A stretch of 64,000 bases of DNA. Source: Saccharofermentans sp. (GTDB taxonomy: Bacteria; Bacillota; Clostridia; Saccharofermentanales; Saccharofermentanaceae). Under the pieces are notes generated by a model. It saw only the letters and a program-made list of their open reading frames with translations. It ran no database searches and had not been told where the DNA came from. The stretch covers positions 1 to 64,000 of the forward strand of contig JAIKVV010000079.1 of the NCBI GenBank assembly GCA_024685385.1, read 5' to 3'. This document shows positions 55,799 to 64,000 of the stretch, piece after piece; positions within the stretch are counted from its first letter, which is position 1; every line of letters begins with the position of its first letter. The position numbers were made by a program, and so were the translations under genes.

Positions 55799-56836
55799 TC
55801 AGATCTTCCAGGGAACTGTTATGTCTTTAACGGCACGCCCCTCTGCAGCAGCAATTGCAGTCTTTGCCAGAGCTCTTGCAAGGTAGCCTTCCTCATAACC
55901 TAAAGATATGAAGCCTGCTCCTCTTTGGGCATAGTAACTGTTGTCAAAGCTTGCTATGGTTATGTCTTCGGGTATCTTTATGCCTTTTCTTAGGAGCACT
56001 TTCATGAGATCATATGCGACCATGTCATTCTGGCAGATCACGGCATCGACTCCGGATGTGATGATCGCGGCATTCTGGGATATTATCCTGTCATTTCCGA
56101 TGAGGGTGCCTTTCTTATCCTTGTAGGACAAAAGCAGACAGCGGTGTTCATCGTAGGGGAGATCCAGTTCTGAAAGAGCATCAATATATCCTCTGTAGCG
56201 GTCCAGTCCCGTGGAATCGTCCATTCTGAAAATGCAGGCAATGTTCTTTTTGCCGAGGTCATGGAGGCGGTGAACCAGGATCGATGCTCCTTTCCTGTTA
56301 TCAGGAGCAACGTGCAGCGCACCTTCGAGTGAATTTGAATAATTACAGTAGATAACGGGTATTCCGGCTGAAATGATCTCACCTATAGTCCTGCTGTTGG
56401 GATTGGGGATCAGATCTTTTACGGGGTCGACTATCAGAGCAGCGGGCCGGTCCTTTAGTGTTCTCTTAAGGACATTTGCTTCACCGGTTATTCTGCCCTC
56501 GGTGCTGAAAGCCTTAAGATCGTATCTTGAATTCGAAAGAGCCGTCTTAAGTTCGGCTATAAGTGTGGGAGTTATGTATTTATCCACGTCTTCGGTCATG
56601 AAGAAGACAGTTCTGTTGCAGAAAGCGTCGTCGGCGATGTAAGAACCCGAGCCTGCACGCTTAACGATGAGGCCTCTTTGTCTTAGAACTTCAAGGGCTG
56701 CGCGGACAGTCTGCCTGCTGCACGAATATTCTTTGCACAGGTCCTGTTCGGAAGGAAGCTTGCTTATGCCGGCTGAGCGCATCTTGCGAAGTTCCAGTTC
56801 CAGTTTGTTGACTAATATCTTATATTTATCTGCCAC
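55799..56836 (-). CDS. araR: AraR-like GntR/LacI-type transcriptional repressor
   Basis: 345 residues. The N-terminal winged helix is GntR-type (LPSEQDLCKEYSCSRQTVRAALEVLRQRGLIVKRAGSGSYI, seen as consecutive motifs at about 24-66), and the C-terminal sensor domain is LacI/PBP1-type (about 75-340; AALIVDPVKDLIPNP, GIPVIYCNYSN, ACIFRMDDSTGLDRYRGY, DAVICQNDMVAYDLMKVL). This fusion is diagnostic of AraR, the L-arabinose-responsive repressor of Bacillota. The start is GTG at 56836. Operator-like repeats overlap its own promoter, suggesting autoregulation. It is divergent from the transporter operon and convergent with the three-component operon. Confidence 0.9.
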   Translation of the reverse strand: MADKYKILVNKLELELRKMRSAGISKLPSEQDLCKEYSCSRQTVRAALEVLRQRGLIVKRAGSGSYIADDAFCNRTVFFMTEDVDKYITPTLIAELKTALSNSRYDLKAFSTEGRITGEANVLKRTLKDRPAALIVDPVKDLIPNPNSRTIGEIISAGIPVIYCNYSNSLEGALHVAPDNRKGASILVHRLHDLGKKNIACIFRMDDSTGLDRYRGYIDALSELDLPYDEHRCLLLSYKDKKGTLIGNDRIISQNAAIITSGVDAVICQNDMVAYDLMKVLLRKGIKIPEDITIASFDNSYYAQRGAGFISLGYEEGYLARALAKTAIAAAEGRAVKDITVPWKI

Positions 56837-56868
56837 TTATAAGACCGTCCCCGTGGAATTCTAAGATA

Positions 56869-56897
56869 ATTATACAATGTAGATTGTACTCTTACAA
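56869..56897 (-). promoter_or_regulatory. Promoter of araR
   Basis: Minus-strand -35 TTGTAA (56897-56892) and perfect -10 TATAAT (56874-56869), spacer 17, 33 bases upstream of the GTG start. Confidence 0.75.
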
Positions 56898-56898
56898 T
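56873..56898. promoter_or_regulatory. Three-half-site operator array over the araR promoter
   Basis: TACAAT at 56873, ATTGTA at 56883 and TACAAT at 56893 repeat every 10 bases in alternating orientation, giving two overlapping 6-4-6 palindromes (56873-56888 and 56883-56898). AraR operators in Bacillus contain TTGTAC/GTACAA-type half-sites, so these are good AraR-box candidates. They cover both promoter hexamers. Confidence 0.7.
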
Positions 56899-56921
56899 TT
56901 TGTGGGGGGCAAGTCGGTAAT

Positions 56922-56967
56922 CTACAGGATGGGGTATTATCCCATGTTTCGCTGTAGGTTTTTTTAT
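56922..56967 (+). terminator. Intrinsic terminator in the araR-transporter intergenic region
   Basis: Outer stem CTACAG (56922-56927) with CTGTAG (56952-56957), inner stem ATGGG (56929-56933) with CCCAT (56941-56945), then a run of seven T (56959-56965). It is oriented to stop plus-strand transcription, although no plus-strand gene ends nearby except the binding-protein gene 1.1 kb upstream. Confidence 0.75.
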
Positions 56968-57199
56968 TGTGTTTGAATTTCTCCGTATCAGTATTTCCTA
57001 CATACATTAAGTCTTATGTCTATTTTGACGGTTGATTATATTGGGGCATTTAAAGACCGGCGCTTAAGATTTTCGACAATAAGACAAATTATATCCCACA
57101 AAATGGGCTGCAAAGAGCAGATCTGTCTGTTTTCAGAAGCGTATTTTTCAAGTTGTATTTATGCGTTTTTACCATTTGAAAAAGGGCATACGAGTTTGT

Positions 57200-57229
57200 T
57201 TGACCCGCAAAAGACCCTTGGTGTTTACT
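57200..57229 (+). promoter_or_regulatory. Promoter of the sugar transporter operon
   Basis: -35 TTGACC (57200-57205) and -10 TTTACT (57224-57229), spacer 18. The 4-of-6 -10 and long spacer suggest dependence on an activator. Confidence 0.55.
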
Positions 57230-57298
57230 AGGCTCAGAGCACAGGGGAACCGGTGCTGAAGAATTTCAAAATCCTATAAAGGAAAAAGGAGAATCATT

Positions 57299-58264
57299 AT
57301 GAAAAAGCTTGTAAAGATCTTGGTCTCTTCTGTTCTCGTAGGTGCAATGGCATTCTCAATGTGTGCATGTAACGCAGCAGGCGGCAAGAAGTCCAACGGT
57401 AAGATCAAAGTCGGTATCATCAACAATGATCCTAACGAGTCCGGTTATCGTACAGCAAACGATAAGGACATGAAGGCAACCTTCACGGAAGCAAACGGCT
57501 ATGAGGCATCTTTCGCTTATTCTCTGAAGAACGACGAGCAGATCGCTGCTGCACAGAAGTTCATTCAGGACGAGGTTGACTATCTCTTGATATCCGCTGC
57601 AGGCGTATCAGGATGGGATGGCGTTCTCGAGCAGGCTAAGAAGGCCGGCATCAAGGTTATCCTTTTCGACAGAACCATTGATGCAAGTCCTGACCTCTAT
57701 GAGGCTTCCATCGTATCCGACATGGATAAGGAAGGTGAGACTGCTGTTAACTGGCTCGCTTCCCAGAACCTGTCTGAGTACAACGTTATCCACATTCAGG
57801 GCGTCATGGGCTCCTCTGCACAGCAGGGCCGTTCCAAGGCTTTGGATACAAAGGTTGCAGCTGAAGCTAACTGGAATATCGTTAAGCAGCAGACAGCTGA
57901 GTGGAACGCAGAGACAGCACAGCAGATCGTACAGTCCGTTATCGATTCCGGCGAGAAGTTCAACGTAATCTATGCTGAGAACGACGATATGGCTAAGGGT
58001 GCCGTTCAGGCTCTCGATAAGGCTAACATCTCTCACGGTGTAGGCAAGGACGTTATCGTTATGGGCTTTGACTGCAACAAGTGGGCTCTTGAAGAACTCG
58101 TAGCAGGCAACTGGAACTATGACGGTCAGTGCAATCCTTTCCAGGCTTCTTACATTGACGATATTATCAAGAACGGTGCAAAGCAGAAGACAGTCATCAT
58201 GGAAGAGAAGGGCTTCGATGCTTCCACCATCACAAAGGATGACGTAGAAAAGTACGGAATCTGA
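57299..58264 (+). CDS. ABC transporter sugar-binding lipoprotein (YtfQ-like)
   Basis: 321 residues. The lipoprotein signal has a hydrophobic stretch ending SMCACN, with Cys24 (or Cys22) as lipid site, followed by a type-1 periplasmic-binding fold (IKVGIINNDPNESGYRTAND, VDYLLISAAGVSGWDGVLE, GIKVILFDRTIDAS, GFDCNKWALEELVAGNWNYDGQCNPF). It most resembles YtfQ-type proteins, which bind furanose sugars; in this arabinose locus L-arabinofuranose is a reasonable guess. A stable hairpin after it probably keeps its mRNA more abundant than the downstream genes. Confidence 0.92.
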   Translation: MKKLVKILVSSVLVGAMAFSMCACNAAGGKKSNGKIKVGIINNDPNESGYRTANDKDMKATFTEANGYEASFAYSLKNDEQIAAAQKFIQDEVDYLLISAAGVSGWDGVLEQAKKAGIKVILFDRTIDASPDLYEASIVSDMDKEGETAVNWLASQNLSEYNVIHIQGVMGSSAQQGRSKALDTKVAAEANWNIVKQQTAEWNAETAQQIVQSVIDSGEKFNVIYAENDDMAKGAVQALDKANISHGVGKDVIVMGFDCNKWALEELVAGNWNYDGQCNPFQASYIDDIIKNGAKQKTVIMEEKGFDASTITKDDVEKYGI

Positions 58265-58305
58265 TCCCAAACCCTAAACAGTTATACCTTTTAGCTAACC
58301 ACTGT

Positions 58306-58348
58306 GAATGTGCGATGCGATTCCCCCATCGCATCGCACATTCCTTTT
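58306..58348 (+). terminator. 16-bp hairpin between the binding-protein and ATPase genes
   Basis: GAATGTGCGATGCGAT (58306-58321) pairs perfectly with ATCGCATCGCACATTC (58328-58343) around loop TCCCCC, followed by C-TTTT-AAAG. The short T run suggests partial termination or a 3' mRNA stabiliser for the upstream cistron, allowing read-through to the ATPase gene. Confidence 0.75.
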
Positions 58349-58370
58349 AAAGAAACAGGAGGAGAAGACC

Positions 58371-59888
58371 ATGGAAAACGGCGCAGTATTGGAAATGCGC
58401 GGGATATGCAAATACTTCCCGGGCGTACGTGCGCTTGAGGATGTGGATTTCACTTTGAGAGAAGGCGAGATCCATGCTCTTATGGGAGAGAACGGTGCCG
58501 GCAAATCGACACTCATTAAGGTCCTGACGGGCGTATATCCCAAAGACGGAGGTGAGATCAACCTTACAGGTGTTGCGTCTAACGCACACATCAGATCACC
58601 TCAGGATGCACAGAAGCTTGGTATCGCTACCGTGTATCAGGAGATTACACTTTGCCCCAATCTGACAGTAGCCGAGAATATGTACATAGGCCGTACAAAG
58701 GGTCATCTCACGAATTGGAAGAAGATCAATGCCGATGCAGAAAAGCTTCTGGATGAACTCGGGATCCCCGCGCTGGCAACACAGCAGCTCGGAAGCTGCT
58801 CCATCGCCGTACAGCAGATGGTCGCGATCGCCCGTGCAGTGGATATGGACTGCAAGGTCTTGATCCTGGACGAACCTACATCCTCTCTGGATGAGCAGGA
58901 AGTCTTAAAACTCTTTAATCTCATGCGTTCCCTTAAAGAGAAGGGCGTAGGGATAATATTTGTTACACATTTCTTAGAGCAGGTATATGAAGTATGCGAC
59001 CGCATCACCGTGCTTCGTGACGGTAAACTGGTCGGAGAGTACATAATAGAAGACCTGCCGCGCGTCAAACTCGTATCCAAGATGTTAGGCAAGGATTTTG
59101 ATGACATGGCTGACATCAAGAGCGAATCTGATGCAGATAATATCGATTATAACGATATTCCGGTTTATGAGGCCAAAGACCTTACGGGAACCACAGGCAT
59201 AAAGCCTTTTGATTTCGAGATCCATAAAGGTGAAGTCAACGGCTTTACGGGACTTCTGGGTTCCGGCCGATCGGAATGCGTGCGCGCCATTTTCGGTGCG
59301 GATAAAACAAACGGAGGAAAGGTTTGGGTCAACGGCAAGCAGGTTAAGATCAATAAACCTCTTGATGCAATGAAGAACGGTATCAGTTATCTTCCCGAAG
59401 ACCGAAAACTTGACGGCATCGTAGGTGACCTTTCCGTAAGAGATAACATCATATTGGCTCTACAGGTCATGAAGGGCTTCTTCAGGCCTTTTACAAGAGC
59501 CCAGGCAGAGGCTTTTGCCGATGAATACATAAAGCTCCTTAGCATCAAGACCGCTTCTTCCGAATCGCCCGTCAATTCACTGTCGGGTGGCAACCAGCAG
59601 AAAGTAATACTTGCAAGATGGCTTCTTGCAAACCCCGTATATCTCATCCTCGATGAACCTACCAGAGGAATCGATATCGGAACCAAGGTCGAGATACAGA
59701 AACTCGTATTAAAACTTGCAGCGGAAGGGAAGAGCGTTACGTTCATTTCTTCCGAGATCGACGAGATGATCCGTACATGTTCAAGTCTCATCGTCATGCG
59801 TGACGGTAAGGTCGTAGGAGAACTTAAAGGCGACGACCTCAATCAGAACAAGATCATGGCAACGATCGCAGGAGGTGAAGGCAAATGA
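58371..59888 (+). CDS. Sugar ABC transporter ATP-binding protein (YtfR-like, two domains)
   Basis: 505-residue fused ATPase of the carbohydrate uptake transporter-2 class. The first domain has Walker A GENGAGKST, a signature region around SCSIAVQQMVAIARAV and Walker B LILDEPTSSLD. The second has the class-typical degenerate Walker A GLLGSGRSE, signature LSGGNQQKVILARWL and Walker B LILDEPTRGIDIG. ATG 58371 follows CAGGAGGAG; the longer frame from 58308 passes through the hairpin and is rejected. The stop overlaps the permease start (ATGA). Confidence 0.95.
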   Translation: MENGAVLEMRGICKYFPGVRALEDVDFTLREGEIHALMGENGAGKSTLIKVLTGVYPKDGGEINLTGVASNAHIRSPQDAQKLGIATVYQEITLCPNLTVAENMYIGRTKGHLTNWKKINADAEKLLDELGIPALATQQLGSCSIAVQQMVAIARAVDMDCKVLILDEPTSSLDEQEVLKLFNLMRSLKEKGVGIIFVTHFLEQVYEVCDRITVLRDGKLVGEYIIEDLPRVKLVSKMLGKDFDDMADIKSESDADNIDYNDIPVYEAKDLTGTTGIKPFDFEIHKGEVNGFTGLLGSGRSECVRAIFGADKTNGGKVWVNGKQVKINKPLDAMKNGISYLPEDRKLDGIVGDLSVRDNIILALQVMKGFFRPFTRAQAEAFADEYIKLLSIKTASSESPVNSLSGGNQQKVILARWLLANPVYLILDEPTRGIDIGTKVEIQKLVLKLAAEGKSVTFISSEIDEMIRTCSSLIVMRDGKVVGELKGDDLNQNKIMATIAGGEGK

Positions 59889-61000
59889 CAGAATCAAATA
59901 ATACAATAGGATCCGGTAAGTCCTTCAAGGGATTCGTCGGAAGACTTGTTCAGAATCAGCTGTTCATACCTATTGCAGCGCTTCTGGTATTGGTCATTTT
60001 TAATCTCGCTGCTGATCCTTCTTTCTTCAAAATCACGCTTGATCAGAACAGTGCAGGTGACCCCGTACTGTCAGGTTATCTCATAACGATAGTTGACTAT
60101 GCGTCAGAACTTGCGATCCTTGCGATCGGAATGACCCTTGTCACTGCGGCTTCAGGCGGACAGGATATCTCGGTGGGCGCCACGATCGCCATTGCCGGAT
60201 CCGTTGTGCTTAGAGTTCTTTGCGGAACAGATTCAAGACCCGAAAAGATGCAGGCTCCCATTATCGTGGCTTTCCTGATCTGTGTTATCGTATCGGCGCT
60301 TTTCGGCGCATTTAACGGTGCACTGGTCGCATTCTTCAAGATACAGCCGATGGTCGCAACGCTTATCCTTTTTACGGCCGGCCGTTCGATCGCAGCCTGG
60401 ATCAATAACAACGAGCTTCCCATCATTTCCGACCCGTCATTCGGTTATTACGGAAACTTTATTCCGGGAATACCTCTGCCGACGCCCGTTTTTATAGCGG
60501 CATTGTGCATGGTAGTTATCGCGCTCGTATTGAAGTTCACAAATCTGAGACTCTATGCTCAGGCAGTCGGAATCAATCCTTCATCTTCAAGGCTTAACGG
60601 AATCAATCCCCAGATGATCAAGTTCCTGACATTCGTTATCCTCGGCGTATGTGTAGCTGTTGCAGGATTCATAAAGGTTTCACGTCTTTCGACCATCAAT
60701 TATTCGGTTGTTGCCAAAGATATCGAAATGGACGTAATCCTTGCAGTTGCCCTGGGCGGAAATGCTCTTTCAGGCGGTAAGTTCAACATGACCGCATCGA
60801 TCCTGGGCGCATATGTTATCCAGTTCCTGACAACGACCCTTCTCAAGTTTAAGGTCGATTCGGCTGCAATCTCAGCTTACAAGGCAGTCGTAGTAATAAT
60901 CCTTGTTGTCCTGTCTGCTCCTTTCGTACGAAAGAAGATAGGCGAACTTCGTAAAAAGATCACTGCCCGCAAAGTGAAGGCAGCAAAGGAGGGCGTCTGA
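59885..61000 (+). CDS. Sugar ABC transporter permease 1 (YtfT-like)
   Basis: 371 residues, about ten membrane helices, BPD_transp_2 family. Conserved segments: ASELAILAIGMTLVTAASGGQDISVG, ALFGAFNGALVAFFKIQPMVATLILF, RSIAAWI, and VALGGNALSGGKFNMTASILGA facing the ATPase. ATG 59885 overlaps the ATPase stop; the second permease starts 1 base after its stop. Two distinct permeases imply a heterodimeric membrane channel, as in YtfT/YjfF. Confidence 0.93.
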   Translation: MTESNNTIGSGKSFKGFVGRLVQNQLFIPIAALLVLVIFNLAADPSFFKITLDQNSAGDPVLSGYLITIVDYASELAILAIGMTLVTAASGGQDISVGATIAIAGSVVLRVLCGTDSRPEKMQAPIIVAFLICVIVSALFGAFNGALVAFFKIQPMVATLILFTAGRSIAAWINNNELPIISDPSFGYYGNFIPGIPLPTPVFIAALCMVVIALVLKFTNLRLYAQAVGINPSSSRLNGINPQMIKFLTFVILGVCVAVAGFIKVSRLSTINYSVVAKDIEMDVILAVALGGNALSGGKFNMTASILGAYVIQFLTTTLLKFKVDSAAISAYKAVVVIILVVLSAPFVRKKIGELRKKITARKVKAAKEGV

Positions 61001-61001
61001 A

Positions 61002-62063
61002 ATGTCTGTAAACATAAACGTAAATACAGGTAAGAACAAACTCAGAAGGCGCGCTGCTCTTACTGATACCAATCTCCTTCTGTTTATAACGATAGGCGTA
61101 TTCATCGTAATGTATGTCTGCGCGATCATCTTCTTGGGCAAAGGTTTTACAAAGCCTCAGGCATTCTTTAACATCCTTAACGAAAACGCCTCGCTCATAG
61201 TGTTGTCATGCGGCATGAGCCTTGTCATGATCACCGGTGGTATCGACATCTCCGTAGGTCAGGTAACTTCGCTTGTCTGTATGGCCTGCGCAGTCTATCT
61301 GGATAAAGATCACGGCAACGGCGATGTCTTTACGTCATTATTCATTGCACTCGGTATCGGACTTGCATTCGGCGCAGTACAGGGTTTCCTCGTAGCTTAT
61401 CTCGAGATCCAGCCTTTCATAGTTACCTTAGCGGGACTGTTTTTCGCGAAGGGCATGACCACGATAATCAATTCATCGCAATTCAATGTCGAAAACGATC
61501 AGTTCAAGGTATTGAAGTCCACCGAAGTCAATGTCCCTCTTATGGGATCCTATAACAAACTCGGCGAATACATCCCGGGCTATGTTGAGATAGGCGTTCT
61601 GGTAGCGCTTGCAGTGGTCATCATACTGTTCGCTTTGTTAAGATGGACTAAGCTCGGACGCAACTTCTATGCAGTCGGCGGAAACAACCAGAGCGCAAAC
61701 ATGCTCGGCATCAACGTAAAGTTTACGAAGTTCATGGCACATCTCATCTGCGGTCTGTGCGCAGGCATCGGCGGATATGTATATTTCATGCATGTAGGTT
61801 CAGGATCACCTTCGCACGCAGCAGGCGCCGAGATGAACGCGATTGCTTCATCCATAATCGGCGGAACGATGCTTACCGGCGGTGTCGGCAACATAGCAGG
61901 AACCTTCTTTGGTGTACTGTCGCTCAGCACCATCAAGAACATCGTTGCTTCATTGGGTCTTGATGAAGCGTGGTGGACAAACATCACCGTTGCTGCAATG
62001 TTGTGTATCTTCCTCCTCGTTCAGAGTGTTATACTAGCTCGTAAGAACAAGAATAAGAAATGA
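61002..62063 (+). CDS. Sugar ABC transporter permease 2 (YjfF-like)
   Basis: 353 residues, about ten helices, of the same family as the preceding permease. Motifs: NASLIVLSCGMSLVMITGGIDISVGQVTSLVC, GFLVAYLEIQPFIVTLAGLFFAKGM, and SSIIGGTMLTGGVGNIAGTFFG. It ends in a basic cytoplasmic tail. An AAGGAGG site lies inside the 3' end of the upstream gene. Confidence 0.93.
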   Translation: MSVNINVNTGKNKLRRRAALTDTNLLLFITIGVFIVMYVCAIIFLGKGFTKPQAFFNILNENASLIVLSCGMSLVMITGGIDISVGQVTSLVCMACAVYLDKDHGNGDVFTSLFIALGIGLAFGAVQGFLVAYLEIQPFIVTLAGLFFAKGMTTIINSSQFNVENDQFKVLKSTEVNVPLMGSYNKLGEYIPGYVEIGVLVALAVVIILFALLRWTKLGRNFYAVGGNNQSANMLGINVKFTKFMAHLICGLCAGIGGYVYFMHVGSGSPSHAAGAEMNAIASSIIGGTMLTGGVGNIAGTFFGVLSLSTIKNIVASLGLDEAWWTNITVAAMLCIFLLVQSVILARKNKNKK

Positions 62064-62094
62064 TCTTACGGTCATTCGAAAAAGGAGGAACAAA

Positions 62095-63648
62095 GTGGAT
62101 CTTAAGAAAACAGCACTCGGAATTGAACTCGGCTCGACCCGTATCAAGGCAGTCCTTATCGATGAGAAGCATTTGCCGATAGCTCAAGGTGATTTTGAAT
62201 GGGAAAACCGCCTCGAAAACGGTATCTGGACATATTCATCCGAACTTATCGAGACAGGTCTTCAGACTTGTTTTGCAAACCTGAAAGCCGATGTCAAAGA
62301 GAAATTCGGAGTAACCCTTGATGAAGTAGGCGGCATAGGGATCTCTGCCATGATGCATGGTTATCTGCCTTTCGATAAAGACGGGAAGCAGCTCGCGGAA
62401 TTCCGCACCTGGCGTAACACCATAACGGGTCAGGCAGCCGACAAGCTTACTGAAGTACTGGGATTCAATATCCCTCAGCGCTGGAGCATAGCCCACTACT
62501 ATCAGGCGATATTGAATAACGAGTCCCATGTAGGAGATATTGATTATCTTACGACTCTTGCAGGATTCATTCACTGGCGTCTTACCGGACTTAAGGTCAT
62601 GGGTGTCGGAGAAGCATCCGGAATGTTCCCGATCGACAGTGACAAGTGCGATTACAATGAGACTATGCTGGCAAAGTTTAAAAATCTCACCGGTGTTGAC
62701 TTAAGAACGATCCTTCCCAAGGTACTCGTAGCAGGTGACAATGCCGGAACTCTTACGGAAGAGGGAGCAAGATTCCTGGATCCTTCCGGAGACCTTAAAG
62801 CAGGTATCCCCATTGCACCCTGTGAAGGTGATGCAGGCACCGGTATGGTTGCAACCAATTCCGTCAGAGTATATACGGGTAACGTAAGCGCAGGCACATC
62901 TGATTTTGCCATGATCGTAGTAGATCACGATTTGGGTGTTCATAAGCAGATCGATATGGTCACGACTCCTGCAGGCGCCCCTGTTGCCATGGTCCACTGC
63001 AATAACTGCACATCAGACATTAACGCATGGGTCAACCTCTTCAAAGAGTTTACGACCCTCTTCGGCGTCGATATCTCCAAGAATGACATGTACACAAAGC
63101 TCTTCCAGGCGGCTCTTGACGGAGACCCTGACTGCGGCGGTCTGTTGTCATTCAACTATTTCTCGGGAGAAGGAGTTACGGATCTTGATGAAGGCCGTCC
63201 GATCTTCGCAAGGACACCCGACGGCAACTTCAGTCTTGCAAACTTCATGAGAACACATCTCCTTTCCGCTCTGGCAACACTTAAGATAGGAATGGATATC
63301 CTCCAGGGTGCAGAGAACGTAAGGATCGATAAGCTCTACGGTCACGGCGGTTTCTTCAAGACTCCCGAGGTCGGTCAGATCATGCTGAGTGCAGCAGTAT
63401 CCGCTCCCGTATCCGTAATGGAGACGGCAGGAGAGGGAGGACCTTACGGAATGGCTCTTCTCGTATCCTATATGCTTCAGAAGGAAGACGGCGAGTCCCT
63501 GCCTGACTTCCTTGACAATAAGGTTTTCGCGAATGCAAAGAGTTTTTCCGTCATGGCATCCGATGCCGATATCGAAGGCTTCGAGAAGTTCCTCGCCAAG
63601 TATAAGGCGGCTCTTCCCATGGAAAAGATGGCTACGGAGGTATTGTGA
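62095..63648 (+). CDS. FGGY-family carbohydrate kinase, probable L-ribulokinase
   Basis: 517 residues. FGGY kinases phosphorylate sugars and sugar alcohols. Landmarks: phosphate-1 [17 protein letters not shown], the substrate loop [18 protein letters not shown] and [28 protein letters not shown] (phosphate 2), and the adenosine region [20 protein letters not shown]. It is not close to the classic AraB; it resembles the non-orthologous ribulokinases used by some Clostridia. Overlap with araD (TGATG) supports L-ribulose as substrate. GTG 62095 follows AAAGGAGGAAC. Confidence 0.88.
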   Translation: MDLKKTALGIELGSTRIKAVLIDEKHLPIAQGDFEWENRLENGIWTYSSELIETGLQTCFANLKADVKEKFGVTLDEVGGIGISAMMHGYLPFDKDGKQLAEFRTWRNTITGQAADKLTEVLGFNIPQRWSIAHYYQAILNNESHVGDIDYLTTLAGFIHWRLTGLKVMGVGEASGMFPIDSDKCDYNETMLAKFKNLTGVDLRTILPKVLVAGDNAGTLTEEGARFLDPSGDLKAGIPIAPCEGDAGTGMVATNSVRVYTGNVSAGTSDFAMIVVDHDLGVHKQIDMVTTPAGAPVAMVHCNNCTSDINAWVNLFKEFTTLFGVDISKNDMYTKLFQAALDGDPDCGGLLSFNYFSGEGVTDLDEGRPIFARTPDGNFSLANFMRTHLLSALATLKIGMDILQGAENVRIDKLYGHGGFFKTPEVGQIMLSAAVSAPVSVMETAGEGGPYGMALLVSYMLQKEDGESLPDFLDNKVFANAKSFSVMASDADIEGFEKFLAKYKAALPMEKMATEVL

Positions 63649-64000
63649 TGTTAGAAGATCTTAAAAAGACAGTACTGGATGCCAACCTCCTGTTGCCCAA
63701 GTTTGGCCTTGTAACTTTTACCTGGGGCAATGTGAGCGGAATCGACCGCGAAAAGGGACTTGTCGTGATCAAGCCTTCAGGAGTCGAGTACGATTCCATG
63801 ACTGCTGATGACATGGTAGTTGTCGATCTTGACGGCAATGTCGTCGAGGGCAAGTGGAAGCCTTCTTCCGACACCCCTACACATGTTGTTCTCTATAAGG
63901 CATTCCCGAATATAGGCGGAGTAGTTCATACACATTCACGCTGGGCAGTCAGCTTTGCCCAGGCAGGCCGTGCGATCCCTGCAATGGGAACGACGCAGGG
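63648..64000 (+). CDS. araD: L-ribulose-5-phosphate 4-epimerase, N-terminal part
   Basis: Converts L-ribulose-5-phosphate to D-xylulose-5-phosphate, the last step of the arabinose pathway. The first 117 residues are present and the gene runs off the window. Class II aldolase fold: [29 protein letters not shown], the acidic residue in [12 protein letters not shown], and zinc ligands His94 and His96 in [12 protein letters not shown] 63648 overlaps the kinase stop. The missing part should contain the third zinc His. Confidence 0.95.
   Translation, partial: MLEDLKKTVLDANLLLPKFGLVTFTWGNVSGIDREKGLVVIKPSGVEYDSMTADDMVVVDLDGNVVEGKWKPSSDTPTHVVLYKAFPNIGGVVHTHSRWAVSFAQAGRAIPAMGTTQ

Larger units (their letters stand above)
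56837..57298. other. Divergent control region between araR and the sugar transporter (462 bases)
   Basis: From left to right it holds the araR promoter with its operator array, the plus-strand terminator at 56922-56967, and an A+T-rich stretch (56970-57190). In that stretch I recognise no gene; the open frame at 57016-57231 lacks a ribosome site. The transporter promoter at 57200 and a 60-base leader follow. Binding sites for the YesN-like regulator would be expected between 56970 and 57200, but I cannot identify them by eye. Confidence 0.6.

Noticed and set aside
57130-57180. Possible catabolite-repression (cre) site near AAGCG and GCGTTTTT
   Set aside because: Neither matches the TGNAANCGNTNNCA consensus well enough to report.
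57016-57231. 71-residue frame in the araR-transporter intergenic region
   Set aside because: No ribosome site, A+T-rich non-coding composition, and it runs through the transporter promoter.

Overview
The window is a 64 kb piece of a chromosome from a low-to-mid GC bacterium of the Bacillota, most likely an anaerobic, plant-fibre-degrading member of the Clostridia. The evidence is a T-box leader on aspS, the ireB-ruvX-DUF1292 cluster, sugar regulation of the AraR type, lipoprotein substrate-binding proteins, strong Shine-Dalgarno sites, S-layer-homology surface proteins, a GH10 xylanase and an L-arabinose catabolic locus. I see no phage, transposase, integrase or CRISPR array. Assignment below class level would need a database search.

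Region 1 (1-12.2 kb) is housekeeping: the end of metG, a TatD-family hydrolase, three tRNA genes (Val, Asp, Phe), a calcium-type P-type ATPase, secG, the rpsB-tsf operon with a structured leader, a lipoprotein, an acyltransferase and rnr. Region 2 (12.2-24.3 kb) starts with a T-box controlling aspS-mtaB-methyltransferase-GNAT. It continues with ireB-ruvX and two DUF1292-type genes, a CPBP membrane protease overlapping a 1021-residue membrane-anchored protein, and a convergent transglutaminase/DUF4364 pair.

Region 3 (24.4-35.4 kb) has pgi, a membrane/regulator module (DUF2975, small HTH, DUF4173), a glycine-rich TPM-like protein, a YunG-like gene joined to a headless membrane-protein remnant, and a 1534-residue SLH surface protein. 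Region 4 (35.5-50.4 kb) has leuS, mreB, a hybrid histidine kinase convergent with a secreted xylanase, rho with a long charged insert, rpmE, a lipid kinase and a second SLH surface protein.

Region 5 (50.5-64 kb) is the most coherent specialised system. A STAS protein and a serine acetyltransferase are co-transcribed with an AraC-type response regulator (YesN type), a YesM/LytS-type kinase and a lipoprotein sugar-binding protein. This resembles the known XylFII-LytS-YesN type of three-component sugar sensor. It abuts, tail to tail, an AraR-like repressor. Beyond the repressor lies a YtfQ-type binding protein, an ATPase, two permeases, an FGGY kinase and araD (cut by the window end). I infer that this region senses, imports and catabolises a pentose, probably L-arabinose or arabinofuranose released by xylan-degrading enzymes such as the one at 42-45 kb.

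Gene calls rest on protein motifs, start sites and context read by eye. Promoters and RNA structures are inspection-based predictions.
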